From positions 8,494,001 through 8,558,000 of the forward strand of contig NZ_CP070225.1 of the NCBI RefSeq assembly GCF_021631985.1: 64,000 nucleotides of DNA, in the 5' to 3' direction. Below the pieces are notes generated by a model. That model was not told the DNA's origin. It saw nothing but the letters and a program-made list of their open reading frames with translations, and searched no databases. Made by a program: the position numbers and the translations under genes. Below, in pieces: positions 1 through 9,063 of this stretch (positions within the stretch are counted from its first letter, which is position 1; every line of letters begins with the position of its first letter). This stretch comes from Sandaracinus amylolyticus. Lineage in GTDB: Bacteria > Myxococcota_A > Polyangia > Polyangiales > Sandaracinaceae.

Positions 1-396
1 CTCACCAAGGTCCTCGGCGCGATGACGCGCGAGCAGCGCATCGATGCGAAGGCGCTCGCGGGGCGCGTGTGGATGCGCGGGCCCGCGACGGCGGTGCGCG
101 ATCGCAGCGCGCGCGTGCTCGACGAGGCGCTGCGGCTCGGGCGCGTGGTGAACGTCGCGTACGACGACAGCGAGGAGGGCCTGCACGATCACGTGGTCGA
201 GCCGCTCGCGTTCGCGCGCACCCACGGGCACTGGTGGCTGCTCGCGTGGTGTCGGACGCGCGAGGCCGGGCGCTGGCTCCGGCTCGATCGGGTGCGTGGC
301 GCGCGGCTCACGCGCGAGCGTGCGACGATGGATCGTCCGCTCGATCGCGTGTTCGGCGAGCCACCTCCCGATGCGGGCCCGGTGCGCCTCGAGTGA
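1..396 (+). CDS. WYL-domain transcriptional regulator, C-terminal part
   Basis: The reading frame is open from the first base of the window, so the N terminus (expected helix-turn-helix) lies outside. About 131 residues remain and end at a TGA. The central stretch with VVEPLAFARTHGHWWLLAW, then an Arg-rich strand (GRWLRLDRV), is the usual WYL-domain ligand-sensing core found in YafY/PafBC-type regulators. These proteins bind DNA through the N terminus and sense nucleic-acid or small ligands through the WYL domain. The target is not visible. Family assignment is good from the motif; the specific role is unknown. Confidence 0.8.
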   Translation, partial: LTKVLGAMTREQRIDAKALAGRVWMRGPATAVRDRSARVLDEALRLGRVVNVAYDDSEEGLHDHVVEPLAFARTHGHWWLLAWCRTREAGRWLRLDRVRGARLTRERATMDRPLDRVFGEPPPDAGPVRLE

Positions 397-432
397 TCGT
401 CGCGTATGGTCGGCGCCCTGGAGGCCTACGAC

Positions 433-870
433 ATGTCGATCTTCTCGAGCTCCGTTCTCTCGCGCGCTGCGCTCTTCGTCTCGATCCTCGCAGCCGGCTG
501 CGGCGGCGGCTCGTCCGAGCCCGCGCAGCAAGAGCAGACCGAGACCGCCGGTGCCGAGGAGGAGTCGATGACGCTCGATGCGTTCGTCGGCGAGCTCGCG
601 CGTCAGGCGGGCCCCGCGCTCTGCGGCACCGAGGACGCGCCGCTGCGCGAGTGCTTCATGGTCGACGAGTCGGAGTGCGGTCAGCTCTTCAATCTCGCGA
701 TGACCGAGTGCGGCAACCAGCTCCGCAGCGAGCTGCCCGCGACCGTCGACGCGTCGAACGCCGACGCGACCGCGACCTCGATCTCGCAGTGCGCGGGCAC
801 CGCGTACCGCATGGGCCTCGAGCAGAACGGCCGCGTTCGCGCCGAGTGCCAGCAGCAGCCCGCGCAGTGA
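433..870 (+). CDS. Small lipoprotein, unknown function
   Basis: 145 residues. Start chosen at the ATG at 433 because GGAG lies 9 bases upstream. A start at 406 would put a non-signal sequence first. The N terminus (MSIFSSSVLSRAALFVSIL then AAGC) is a lipoprotein signal with the lipobox Cys near residue 20, followed by a Gly/Ser and Gln/Glu-rich linker. The mature part has several Cys residues (LCGTED, RECFM, SECGQ, TECGN, SQCAG, AECQQ) that could form disulfides in the periplasm. I recognise no family. A TATGGT box at 405-410 may be its -10 element. It converges on the next gene with no gap. Confidence 0.7.
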   Translation: MSIFSSSVLSRAALFVSILAAGCGGGSSEPAQQEQTETAGAEEESMTLDAFVGELARQAGPALCGTEDAPLRECFMVDESECGQLFNLAMTECGNQLRSELPATVDASNADATATSISQCAGTAYRMGLEQNGRVRAECQQQPAQ

Positions 871-1542
871 TCACCACTCGACGTCGAAGGTGCAGCGCTG
901 CTTCGCACCTTCGATCGTCGTCGAGCGCACGGTGATCCGCGGGATCGGCGCGTCGTGCGAGCGCATCGTGCCGATCACGATGCCTTTGAAGACGCTCGGG
1001 TACATCGGGACGGGCTCGGCCAGCGCGCGCCACACCGCGCTGCTCGGGCCCGTGATCTCGAGCGCGTGTTGGTTGCCCTGCACCGAGAGGCTGTACGCCT
1101 CGACGAGGCGCCCGAGGATCCCCGCGGGATCGCTGCCCATCAGCACCGACATCGTGCGGCCCACGATGCTCTCGCGGAACACCGGATAGAACGTCTCCGC
1201 GATCGCCTGCATCGCGTCGGGCAGCGCGCGTCCCGGATGCAGCAGCGGCGCTGCGTAGAAGAAGAGCTTGTAGAAGTCGCGGTGCGGATAGAGCGTGAAC
1301 GAGTGCGTCGCGCGCGGGATCTCCGCCTCCGCGACGATGCGCGCGGCCACGCTCGGACCGACCTGCGCGCGCAGCGCCTTCACGAGCCCGTCGAAGAACA
1401 TCCCGCGCGACTGGATGTCGCTCGGGAAGTCGAGCAGCGCCTTCACGATGAGCGCGCGATCGCCGGGCGACACCTCGATGCGCCGCGTGAACGCCTCGAC
1501 GTCGCTCGGCGAGATCGCGCCCCGTCCCCAAGTCATCGACAT
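871..1542 (-). CDS. DUF2378 family protein (TIGR02265, myxobacterial paralogous family)
   Basis: 223 residues from the ATG at 1542; an in-frame ATG at 1536 is equally possible. The stretch around DFYKLFFYAAPLLHPGR and FRESIVGRTM is the signature of the DUF2378 family, first described as a Myxococcus xanthus paralogous family and rarely found outside myxobacteria. These are cytoplasmic proteins of about 180-220 residues with no known activity. The gene begins 4 bases after the stop of the FAD oxidoreductase gene, so the two are probably co-transcribed. It is useful mainly as a taxonomic marker. Confidence 0.85.
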   Translation of the reverse strand: MSMTWGRGAISPSDVEAFTRRIEVSPGDRALIVKALLDFPSDIQSRGMFFDGLVKALRAQVGPSVAARIVAEAEIPRATHSFTLYPHRDFYKLFFYAAPLLHPGRALPDAMQAIAETFYPVFRESIVGRTMSVLMGSDPAGILGRLVEAYSLSVQGNQHALEITGPSSAVWRALAEPVPMYPSVFKGIVIGTMRSHDAPIPRITVRSTTIEGAKQRCTFDVEW

Positions 1543-1546
1543 CGCG

Positions 1547-3178
1547 TCACCCGCATCGGTGGAAGAGGTTCGGTCGACCCTGCCGATATCGCCACTGGTC
1601 GACGACCTTGAAAGGCACGAAGCACGCGGGCTCGTCGAGTGGCCACACCCCGCAGCGCGGACCGGGCGACGCGATCGCATCGAGCACGTGGTTCGTCGCG
1701 CGGCGCGCCGCTTCGTTCGCGGCCTCCATCGTCGCGAGATCGGTGTGGGTGCGGACGTAGTCGGACGCGAGGAAGAAGTTGGGGATGCGCGTCTTCGACT
1801 CCGGTCGATCGCGCCACGAGTCGATCGTGTTCACGAGGAGCGGCTCGAGGTTCTCGACCGTGTTCGGGTTGGGCCAGACGATCGAGTCGTCGAGGAACCA
1901 CGAGCGCATCGACCCCGAGAGACGGCTCGCCACCTCGGGGCTGAACGAGCGCAGCACTTGCGCCCACACCTCGTCCTTCACTTCGTCCTTCGTCGCCAGC
2001 TCCTTCGCCGGCTTGTGGAAGAGGATCCCCGGCGTCTCCCAGTCCGACACGTCGACCGAGAGCACGCCGCGGATCGTTCCGTCGCCGTAGCCCGAGAGCG
2101 ATCGACGCCAGAACTGCGCCTGCGAGATCGACGTGAGCGCCCACGGCGAGTCCGCGTAGATCGTGTGGCCGTGCACCAGCGGCACGTCGTCGGCGAGGAA
2201 GAACTGGATGCCGTTCATCCACTCGGTCCGCAGGCGCCGCAGCAGATCGAGGCCGGGATCGAGCGAGATCATCGCGGGCGTGAGCAGCGCGACCATGCGC
2301 TCGACCGGCAAGCACGAGACGTAGTAGTCGCCGGTCGCGGTGAACGTCGTGCCGTCGCTGCGCTCGATGGTCACGCCCGAGATCCCGCCGCCCGCGACGT
2401 CGATGCCGACGATCTCGTGCTCGGTGTGATAAGCGACGCCGAGCGACGTCAGATGCGCGCGCCACGGCTCGAGCCACACCTCGCTCGTCGGGCCGCTGAG
2501 CAGGCGATCGAGCGTGCCCTCGGGCTCCATCAGATCGAGCAGCAGCTGGATCAGGATCGCACCGACGGTGCGCGTGCTGCCCTCTTCGGCGCGCATCGCG
2601 ACGAGCGATCGCGTCAGGCCGATCACGAGGTACGTGCGGTACGGCAGCGACATGCGCGCGGCCTCGGTGAAGTCCCACCACGCGATCTTCTCGAGCTCGC
2701 CGAGGCGCCGCTCGTCGCAGCTCGTGAGGAGCTCGAGGATGCGGATCGCGAAGAAGATCGCCTCGCGCGGAGGGATGCCGAGGCGCGCCTCGAGGACCGC
2801 GCGGATCGCCTGGTACCACTCGTCGAGCGAGCGCGGGAAGCGCGCGACGAGCACCGGATCGTCACCGTGATCGCGCGCGATCTGGAAGCGCGTGGCCTGC
2901 ACGAGGTTGTCCGCGACGCCGTTCACGTTCCCGGGGAACGGGATGCGCCGCATCGTGTCGGGCAGGTGGCGATAGAAGCCGGGGAAGAAACGGAAGCCGT
3001 GCTCGCCTGGCAGGTCGTGACGGCCACCGGTGCCCGAGCCGGGCACCCAGATGCTGCGCGCCTTGCCGCCGGCGATCGCGCGCATCTCGTGCACCTCGAC
3101 GTCGAGACCGCGCTCCGCGAGCTCGTGCGCTGCGCTCATCCCCGCGACCCCGCCCCCGAGGATCACGACCTTCGTCAT
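1547..3178 (-). CDS. FAD-dependent amine oxidase / phytoene desaturase-like oxidoreductase
   Basis: 543 residues. The start is the ATG at 3178, preceded by AAGGA at 7 bases; longer upstream frames lack coding character. The N terminus (MTKVVILGGGVAGMSAAHEL, then an acidic residue ending beta2 and AGGKARS) is a textbook Rossmann dinucleotide-binding site, placing it in the amine oxidase/phytoene desaturase/hydroxysqualene dehydroxylase superfamily. The C terminus has FFLASDYVRTHTDLATMEAA, the usual second FAD-contact region. Substrate is not predictable: a carotenoid, a squalene derivative or another isoprenoid are all possible. No isoprenoid genes flank it, only the DUF2378 gene downstream. 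Predicted cytosolic or membrane-peripheral. Confidence 0.8.
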   Translation of the reverse strand: MTKVVILGGGVAGMSAAHELAERGLDVEVHEMRAIAGGKARSIWVPGSGTGGRHDLPGEHGFRFFPGFYRHLPDTMRRIPFPGNVNGVADNLVQATRFQIARDHGDDPVLVARFPRSLDEWYQAIRAVLEARLGIPPREAIFFAIRILELLTSCDERRLGELEKIAWWDFTEAARMSLPYRTYLVIGLTRSLVAMRAEEGSTRTVGAILIQLLLDLMEPEGTLDRLLSGPTSEVWLEPWRAHLTSLGVAYHTEHEIVGIDVAGGGISGVTIERSDGTTFTATGDYYVSCLPVERMVALLTPAMISLDPGLDLLRRLRTEWMNGIQFFLADDVPLVHGHTIYADSPWALTSISQAQFWRRSLSGYGDGTIRGVLSVDVSDWETPGILFHKPAKELATKDEVKDEVWAQVLRSFSPEVASRLSGSMRSWFLDDSIVWPNPNTVENLEPLLVNTIDSWRDRPESKTRIPNFFLASDYVRTHTDLATMEAANEAARRATNHVLDAIASPGPRCGVWPLDEPACFVPFKVVDQWRYRQGRPNLFHRCG

Positions 3179-3291
3179 CGAGCGTCCTTGTCGCCTCGAA
3201 CGGGGTCGCCACGCAAGGGGCGCTGACGAGATCGAGATGGAGATGCAATCGAGTTGCGAAAGGAACCGGCTTGCGATAGATCCGCCCCGCT

Positions 3292-5967
3292 TTGCGGTTT
3301 CGAGCGAGAGAGGTCGGCGCGATCGCGGTCGCGATCGGCGTGGGGTGCGCGACGGCGCTGGCGTCCGTGCCGGCGTTCGCGCAGGACGCGGGCGACGTCG
3401 ATGCGGGCGTGCAGCCACCGCCCGTCGAGGCAGAGCCGCCGGTCGAGGAAGCGCCGGTCGACGAAGCGCCGGGTGAGGAAGCACCGGCAGCGGCGACCCC
3501 GCCGCGCCTGATCTCGGCGCCCGATCCCCACTATCCCGAGTCGCACGCGACGATCGGGATCGAGCCCACCGTGCATCTGCACGTGACGGTCGAGATCGAC
3601 GGCTCGGTGAGCGACGTGCACGTCGAGCATCCTGGCGATCCCGAGTTCGATCAGGCGGCGATCGACGCGGTCACCTCGTGGCGCTTCGAGCCCGCACGAC
3701 GGGGCGACACCGCGGTGCGCAGCCGCACCCGTCTCGCGGTCCGCTTCCACGCGCCCGATCCCACGACCCGGGTCGCGGAGCCCGATCCTCACGCCGGCGA
3801 TCCCCACGGGCACGAGCACGACGAGCACCATCCGCCGGAGCCCGAGCCCGTCGCGCCCGAGCCCGAGGTCGCGCCGCCGCACTTCGAGGCCCGCGCGGTC
3901 AGCGATCCGCTCGAGGAGTCGCGCCGTCCCCGCGCTGCGAGCCAGTACCGCATCGGGCGCGACGTGCTCGAGGCCGCGCCCCATCGCGACGGTGCGGACA
4001 TGCTGAACACCGCGCCCGGCGTGTACGTCGCGCGGCCCGAGGGCGATGCGGTCGCGCAGCAGATCTTCCTGCGCGGGTTCGACGCGGAGCACGGGCAGGA
4101 CATCGAGCTCACGATGGGCGGAGTCCCGCTCAACCTGCCCTCGCACATCCATGGCCAGGGTTATGCCGATCTCGGGTTCGTGATCCCCGAGGTGGTGCGG
4201 GGACTGCGCGTCACCGAGGGTGTCTACGATCCTCGGCAGGGTGATTTCGCGACTGCGGGATCGATCGACTTCGATCTCGGTGTCGCGCGGCGCGGCATCC
4301 AATTCCGCACCAGCTACGGCTCGTTCGACACGTTCCGCGCATTGATCCTCTGGGCGCCCGAGGGCGAGCGCGAGGAGACGTTCGGCGCGGCGCAATATCG
4401 ACGCACCAGCGGCTTCGGTCGCAATCGAGCGGGCCAGTCGGGGGGCGCGCTCGCACAGGTGGTGTTCGGAGAAGGCGCGATCCGTGGGCGCGTGCACGGC
4501 TCGATCTGGGCGGCGCGCACTGCGATCGCGGGGATCCTTCGGCGCGACGACGTCGAGGCCGGGAACGTGGATTTCCTGGGCGTGTACGACGATCCGAGCG
4601 CGCTCGCGCAGTCGGGGCTCGCGGCGCGCGCCCACGTCGCGGGCTCGATCGAGATGCGCGGAGAGCGGGGCTCGTTCGGCGAGCTCGGCGCGTGGCTGCA
4701 GTGGCACGACTTCCGACTGCAGGCGAACTACACCGGATACACCGAGCGCTCGGAATTCGAGCCGGAGTGGGTGGGGCGCGGTGATCTGATCGAGCAGCGC
4801 AACGAAGTGCTCGCGCTCGGACTGCGCGGTCGATATCGCTCTCCGCTCTATCAGCCGTTCGAGTGGGCCCGTGGGTTCGTCGAGGTGGGACTCACGGGGC
4901 GCATCGACTCGATCGGTCAGCAGCAGAACCTGATCGAAGCCCCGCAGAACCAGACCTGGGATCGCCGCGTCGACGCCGACGTCCGCGCGCTCGACGTGGG
5001 CGGCTACTTCGATCTCGACTGGTGCATCTCCGACTACGTGCACCTGCGCGGCGGTGCGCGCGCCGACGTGCTGTTCTACGACGTCGACGATCGCCTGGGG
5101 AACTTCATCCCGGCGTTCCGTCGCGAGACGTACATCATCGGGTTCCGCCGCAGCGCGTTCGGGGTCGCAGCGGGCCCGCGCGCCGCGATCGAGGTCACGC
5201 CCTTCGGCGTGGATCACGATCTCGTGCTCTCGATCGCGTACGGCGAGGGATATCGCTCGCCGCAGGCGCGACAGCTGCAGGACGGAGAGGGCGCGCCCTT
5301 CGCGAAGGTGCGCTCCGGCGACGTGGGCGCGCGCATGGTGCTCGGCGACCACGATCAGGTGCGGATCCACGCGTCGGGCTACCTGACGAACGTGAGCGAC
5401 GACACCGCGTTCGATCCGCGTGAAGGGCGGCTCGAGCGGCTCGGTCCGACGACGCGCATCGGCGGTGCGCTGTGGGTCGAGGCGCGGCCCTGGTCGTTCC
5501 TCACCAGCGCGCTCTCGGTGACCTACGTGCACGCGACGCTCGACGCGCCGCCTCCGCCGTCGATCGAAGATCCCGCGCCGCCTTACGAAGAGGGCCAGTC
5601 GCTGCCCTACGTGCCGCCGGTGGTGGTGCGCGCGGATCTCTCGGTCGGAGAGCGGTTGTTCGACATCGACGGGATTCCGCTGTCGGGGCGCGTCGGGCTC
5701 GGATTCTCGTTCTTGTCGCCGCGACCGCTGCCCTACGGACAAGAAGCGGACGCGATCGGGCTGCTCGATGCATCGGTGTCGGTGCGGTGGAGCGCGCTCG
5801 ATCTGAGCGTCGAGGTGCTCAATCTGACCGACTCGCGATATGCGTCGGTCGAGTACTCGTATGCATCGAATTGGGATCGCGACTCGGTCGCGTCGCGCAT
5901 TCCGGCGCGCCATTTCGCGGCCGGCGCGCCGCTCACGGTGAACGTCGTGCTGGGAGTGACGCTGTGA
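3292..5967 (+). CDS. TonB-dependent outer-membrane receptor fused to an N-terminal TonB C-terminal domain
   Basis: 891 residues, starting at TTG 3292, the first start after an in-frame TAG at 3277. Order: signal peptide to about residue 30 (ending PAFAQ), Pro/Glu-rich linker 31-67, TonB C-terminal energy-transducing domain about 68-155 (SAPDPHYPESHATIGIEP then VTSWRFEPA), a His-rich segment at 167-180 (HAGDPHGHEHDEHH), a plug domain about 218-330 (LNTAPGVYVARPEGD, IFLRGFDAEHGQDIELTMGG) and a beta-barrel to the C terminus. Such fusions occur in Myxococcota. The His-rich linker suggests a divalent metal substrate, which is inference. The stop overlaps the next start (GTGA), so it is coupled to the following lipoprotein gene. 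Confidence 0.88.
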   Translation: MRFRAREVGAIAVAIGVGCATALASVPAFAQDAGDVDAGVQPPPVEAEPPVEEAPVDEAPGEEAPAAATPPRLISAPDPHYPESHATIGIEPTVHLHVTVEIDGSVSDVHVEHPGDPEFDQAAIDAVTSWRFEPARRGDTAVRSRTRLAVRFHAPDPTTRVAEPDPHAGDPHGHEHDEHHPPEPEPVAPEPEVAPPHFEARAVSDPLEESRRPRAASQYRIGRDVLEAAPHRDGADMLNTAPGVYVARPEGDAVAQQIFLRGFDAEHGQDIELTMGGVPLNLPSHIHGQGYADLGFVIPEVVRGLRVTEGVYDPRQGDFATAGSIDFDLGVARRGIQFRTSYGSFDTFRALILWAPEGEREETFGAAQYRRTSGFGRNRAGQSGGALAQVVFGEGAIRGRVHGSIWAARTAIAGILRRDDVEAGNVDFLGVYDDPSALAQSGLAARAHVAGSIEMRGERGSFGELGAWLQWHDFRLQANYTGYTERSEFEPEWVGRGDLIEQRNEVLALGLRGRYRSPLYQPFEWARGFVEVGLTGRIDSIGQQQNLIEAPQNQTWDRRVDADVRALDVGGYFDLDWCISDYVHLRGGARADVLFYDVDDRLGNFIPAFRRETYIIGFRRSAFGVAAGPRAAIEVTPFGVDHDLVLSIAYGEGYRSPQARQLQDGEGAPFAKVRSGDVGARMVLGDHDQVRIHASGYLTNVSDDTAFDPREGRLERLGPTTRIGGALWVEARPWSFLTSALSVTYVHATLDAPPPPSIEDPAPPYEEGQSLPYVPPVVVRADLSVGERLFDIDGIPLSGRVGLGFSFLSPRPLPYGQEADAIGLLDASVSVRWSALDLSVEVLNLTDSRYASVEYSYASNWDRDSVASRIPARHFAAGAPLTVNVVLGVTL

Positions 5968-6689
5968 CGCGCGGGTGGATCGCAGCCGCGATGATCGTTC
6001 TGGCGGGATGCGCCGAGACCGGGCGCGAGTACGTCGAAGTGCCGCTCTTCGTGGCGGGCGGAGAGTCGTCGTTCTCGTCGGAGGGATGGACGCTCACGCT
6101 GACGCGCGCCGACGTCGCGTTCGGACCGCTCTATCTGTGCAGCACCGAGAGCGCGTCACCCGAGCACTGCGAGTCGGCGATCCTCGAGCTGACGTCGGCG
6201 GTGACGATCGACGGAGTGGATCCCTCGCTGCAGTCGGTGGGGAACACGTTCGGGATCACCGGCACTGCTCGCTCGGGGATGTGGGACTACGGGATCTCGT
6301 GGCTGCCGACCGAGACCCGCGCGCGTCCGCTCGAGGGCGCGGTGGACGGCGAGAGCTCGGCGCGCTTCGTCGCGCAGGTGACGCACGAGGACGGTCGCGC
6401 GTTCGAGGTGCAGGCGGATCTCGCGATCGCGCCGAGCACCCGCGGGGTGATCGTGGTGCGCGGACGTCGCGTCGAGGAGCACGAGATCACGTCGAGCGAC
6501 GACGCGCTCACGGTGCGCGTCGATCCGATCGCGTGGTGGCAGCGCGTCGATCTCGATCGGCTCGCGGCGCGCGCCGCGGAGGGTGAGGACCCGGTGGTGC
6601 TCACACCGGACGATGCGGACTACGAGGCGCTCGTGCTCGCGATGACCGCGGGTGAGCTGCCTGCGCTCTCGTGGGGAGCGCCCGAATGA
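5964..6689 (+). CDS. Lipoprotein coupled to the TonB-dependent receptor
   Basis: 241 residues from GTG 5964, overlapping the receptor stop by GTGA and preceded by GGGAG. The lipobox MIVLAGC puts the lipidated Cys at residue 16. The mature part contains EGWTLTLTRADVAFGPLYLC and a later Gly/Trp turn (GMWDYGISWLP). The pattern (Trp, alternating strand, Gly-Pro/Ile, hydrophobic strand, Cys) recurs in the next gene and in the protein at 17449-18180, suggesting a shared beta-rich fold. The position suggests a surface or periplasmic partner of the receptor, perhaps substrate capture. I recognise no named family. Confidence 0.75.
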   Translation: MTRGWIAAAMIVLAGCAETGREYVEVPLFVAGGESSFSSEGWTLTLTRADVAFGPLYLCSTESASPEHCESAILELTSAVTIDGVDPSLQSVGNTFGITGTARSGMWDYGISWLPTETRARPLEGAVDGESSARFVAQVTHEDGRAFEVQADLAIAPSTRGVIVVRGRRVEEHEITSSDDALTVRVDPIAWWQRVDLDRLAARAAEGEDPVVLTPDDADYEALVLAMTAGELPALSWGAPE

Positions 6690-7654
6690 CGAAAGGACTC
6701 TCGATGATGCGTGCGCGGATGATCTTCACACTCTCGACGCTCGCGGGTCTCGCGGCGTGCGGCGACGACGGGCTCTCGACGGGCGCGCTGCAGGCGCAGC
6801 TCGCCGCCGAAGAGACGATCACCGACGGAATTCCGGCGGGCGAGGGAGACGACGTGATCGTCGACGGATGGAGCGTGACCTTCGACAAGTACGTCGTGGC
6901 GATCGGCGACATCGAGGTCGAGGGCGGCGGCGACGGGCACTTCCACGCGGAGGGCGCGACCGTCGTCGATCTCGCGCAGCTCCCCGAGGGTGGCCTGCCG
7001 CTCGCGACGTTCGAGGACATGCCGACGGGGCTGTGGCCCGAGGTGTTCTATTCGACGCCGGCGGCGACGGCCGAGGCGACCCGTGATGCATCGGTGTCGC
7101 AGACCGACTTCGATCGCATGGTCGCGGGCGGATGCACGTATCTGATCGTCGGCACGATCACCAATCCGAGCGGACAGCGCTGCATCCGCGGCGACGACAC
7201 GATGTGCACGAGCGCGACCGAGATCGACTTCGATCTCTGCGTCCCGGCGCCCACCGTGTTCGGCCCCTGCGAGAGCGACACCGGCATCGAAGGTGTGGTC
7301 GTCGCCGAGGGCACGACGACGGCCGTGACCTTCACGATCCACGGCGATCACCTGTTCTTCAACGGCTTCCCGATGGGCGCCGAAGCAGTGGTCGAGCGTC
7401 GCGCGCAGTGGCTCGCCGACAGCGACGTCGACGCCGACGGCACCGTCACCCAGAGCGACCTCGAGAGCATCGGCGCGAGCGATCTCGGCCAGCTCCTCGC
7501 CGGCTACGAGCTCGGCGGCGCCCCCGTCGTCGACGCATCGAGCCCGTCGATCGACACGGCGTGGGAGTACCTCCAGGCGCAGCTCAAGACGCAGGGCCAC
7601 TTCCAAGGCGAAGGCGAGTGCCTCTGGGACGGCATGGGCCACGAGCACGAGTGA
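6686..7654 (+). CDS. Lipoprotein with an EF-hand-like loop, third gene of the receptor operon
   Basis: 322 residues from ATG 6686 (ATGA overlap with the previous stop; GGGGAG 7 bases upstream). An ATG at 6704 with AAAGGA is an alternative. Lipobox near residue 25 (AGLAAC). Features: DGWSVTFDKYVVAIGDIEV, similar to the preceding lipoprotein; a GHFHAEG motif; six further Cys residues in the middle; DVDADGTVTQSDLE, which fits the calcium-binding EF-hand loop DxDxDGxxxxxD; and a His/Glu-rich C terminus (GMGHEHE). The His and Asp content supports metal binding. Probably a periplasmic or surface accessory of the receptor; the function is inferred from context only. Confidence 0.75.
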   Translation: MTKGLSMMRARMIFTLSTLAGLAACGDDGLSTGALQAQLAAEETITDGIPAGEGDDVIVDGWSVTFDKYVVAIGDIEVEGGGDGHFHAEGATVVDLAQLPEGGLPLATFEDMPTGLWPEVFYSTPAATAEATRDASVSQTDFDRMVAGGCTYLIVGTITNPSGQRCIRGDDTMCTSATEIDFDLCVPAPTVFGPCESDTGIEGVVVAEGTTTAVTFTIHGDHLFFNGFPMGAEAVVERRAQWLADSDVDADGTVTQSDLESIGASDLGQLLAGYELGGAPVVDASSPSIDTAWEYLQAQLKTQGHFQGEGECLWDGMGHEHE

Positions 7655-7674
7655 CCCGTGGAGGACCGACCACC

Positions 7675-7741
7675 GAGGGCCGCAGAGGACCACAGAGAAG
7701 AACCGTCTCTTCTCCGATCTCTGCGGCTCTCTGCGGCCCTC
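7675..7741. terminator. Long hairpin between convergent genes
   Basis: A perfect 13-bp inverted repeat (gagggccgcagag at 7675-7687, its complement at 7729-7741) encloses a further imperfect stem (gagaaga/tcttctc). It lies between the convergent lipoprotein and lemA genes and could stop transcription from both sides. There is no U-tract, so intrinsic termination is not proven. The repeated ctctgcgg units make it look like a mobile palindromic element as well. Confidence 0.6.
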
Positions 7742-7753
7742 TGCGGTGAATTC

Positions 7754-8326
7754 TCATTCCCCGCCGAAGTCGACGCGCGGCACTTCGCGAGCGCCAACGT
7801 CCGCCTCGAAGTACTCGCGCCTCGGGAATCCGAACATCCCTGCGAACAGGTTCGTCGGGAACGTCGAGATCCGAGCGTTGTAGTCGCGCACCGTCTCGTT
7901 GTAGCGGCGTCGCTCCACGGCGATTCGATTCTCGGTGCCTGCGAGCTCGTCCTGCAGTCGCGTGAACTGCTCGCTCGCGCGCAATTGCGGGTAATTCTCC
8001 GCGATCGCCAGCAGTCGACCGAGCGCCGAGTCGAGGGCCTGGCTCGCCTCCGCCGCTTCCTCGGGGCCCCGTGCGCCGAGCAGTCGACTGCGCGCGTCCG
8101 CGACCTGCGTGAAGATCTCGCGCTCGTGCGACGCGTAGCCGCGCACCGTCTCGACGAGGTTCGGGATCAGATCGGCGCGCCGCTGCAGCACGTTGTCGAC
8201 CTGCGCCCACGACGCGTCGACGCCTTCACGCGCCTGCACGAGCCCGTTGTACTGGCCCACGCCCATCGCCGCGATGCCCAGCACGAGCAGCACCACGACG
8301 CCGACGACGATCCACGTTCTGCTCAT
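7754..8326 (-). CDS. lemA: LemA family protein
   Basis: 190 residues. The N-terminal membrane segment (WIVVGVVVLLVLGIAAMG) is followed by GQYNGLVQAREGVDASWAQV and VLQRRADLIPNLVETVRGYA, the diagnostic LemA motif, and by the long helical hairpin with YNETVRDYNARISTFP. LemA proteins are inner-membrane anchored helical bundles of unclear function, often encoded beside TPM-domain proteins, as here. The ATG overlaps the upstream stop (ATGA), so it is the last gene of a three-gene operon. Identification is firm; the biochemical role of the family is not established. Confidence 0.93.
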   Translation of the reverse strand: MSRTWIVVGVVVLLVLGIAAMGVGQYNGLVQAREGVDASWAQVDNVLQRRADLIPNLVETVRGYASHEREIFTQVADARSRLLGARGPEEAAEASQALDSALGRLLAIAENYPQLRASEQFTRLQDELAGTENRIAVERRRYNETVRDYNARISTFPTNLFAGMFGFPRREYFEADVGAREVPRVDFGGE

Positions 8327-9054
8327 CACGCTTCCCCTCCCGCGGCGACCACGAGCTGGTCGATGCGCACGACCATCTCCGCGATCTCGCGGTGATAACG
8401 TCCATAGACGACGCTCGCGTCGAGCGTCGGTGAGCCCTCGCTCGCGATGCGCGCGACCTCGTCGAAGGGCGCGACCTCGAGGCCCAGCTTCGCGCAGAGC
8501 GCGCGCGTCACCTCGCCGTCGTGCACCGGCACTGGCTCGCCGAGCAGGTGCAGACAGCCGCGCCACACCGGCGCGAAGCTCACGTACGACGCCGCGAGCA
8601 GCTGGCGCAGCGGCTTCGCCACGCCGCGCGCTTCGACGAATCCCTCGCGGAGTCGCATCAGCTTCTCGCGCAGATCGCGCTCGCACTGGATGCGCAGGTG
8701 CGCGCGATCGACCTCGAGCCCGACGACGGGATCGCTGCCGTGCAGCACGCGGTGGTGGCGCTGGATGTCGAAGAGCTCGATCGGGAAGACGTCGAGCGAG
8801 TCGCGGATCAGCGCGCGCGTGAAGAAGCGCGGCCACGGCTGGTCCTGGGTGATCCACCAGTGCACCGGGTCGTGCAGCAGCGAGAGCGTCGCGGGCTCGA
8901 GATCGCCGAGCACGATCATCAGGTGCAGCGGGCTCACCGCGCGATAGCTGTCCCCGTGAGCCTCGGGCCCGTAGAGCACGACGCTCTCGAGGTTCGGACC
9001 GAGCGCCTTCGTGAGGCGCGACACCATCTGCGTGAGGAGCACGTCTCGTCGCAT
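8326..9054 (-). CDS. Nucleotidyltransferase-like protein with degenerate active site
   Basis: 242 residues, cytoplasmic. The segment SVVLYGPEAHGDSY resembles the GSxARGD loop of pol-beta-type minimal nucleotidyltransferases. The Ser after LYG is Pro, and the downstream metal-binding DxD is replaced by SPLHLMIVL, so catalysis is unlikely. The rest is predicted helical with Trp-rich stretches (VHWWITQDQPWPRFF). It sits between lemA and the TPM gene and is coupled to lemA by ATGA. It may be an inactive regulator or scaffold. The family call rests on one motif and context and is moderate. Confidence 0.6.
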   Translation of the reverse strand: MRRDVLLTQMVSRLTKALGPNLESVVLYGPEAHGDSYRAVSPLHLMIVLGDLEPATLSLLHDPVHWWITQDQPWPRFFTRALIRDSLDVFPIELFDIQRHHRVLHGSDPVVGLEVDRAHLRIQCERDLREKLMRLREGFVEARGVAKPLRQLLAASYVSFAPVWRGCLHLLGEPVPVHDGEVTRALCAKLGLEVAPFDEVARIASEGSPTLDASVVYGRYHREIAEMVVRIDQLVVAAGGEA

Positions 9055-9063
9055 CGTCGTCCC

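Noticed and set aside
3175-5913. Long antisense ORF (912 codons) opposite the TonB receptor
   Set aside because: Arg/Asp/His-heavy composition typical of the reverse frame of GC-rich coding DNA, no domain, while the plus strand shows signal peptide, TonB, plug and barrel motifs.
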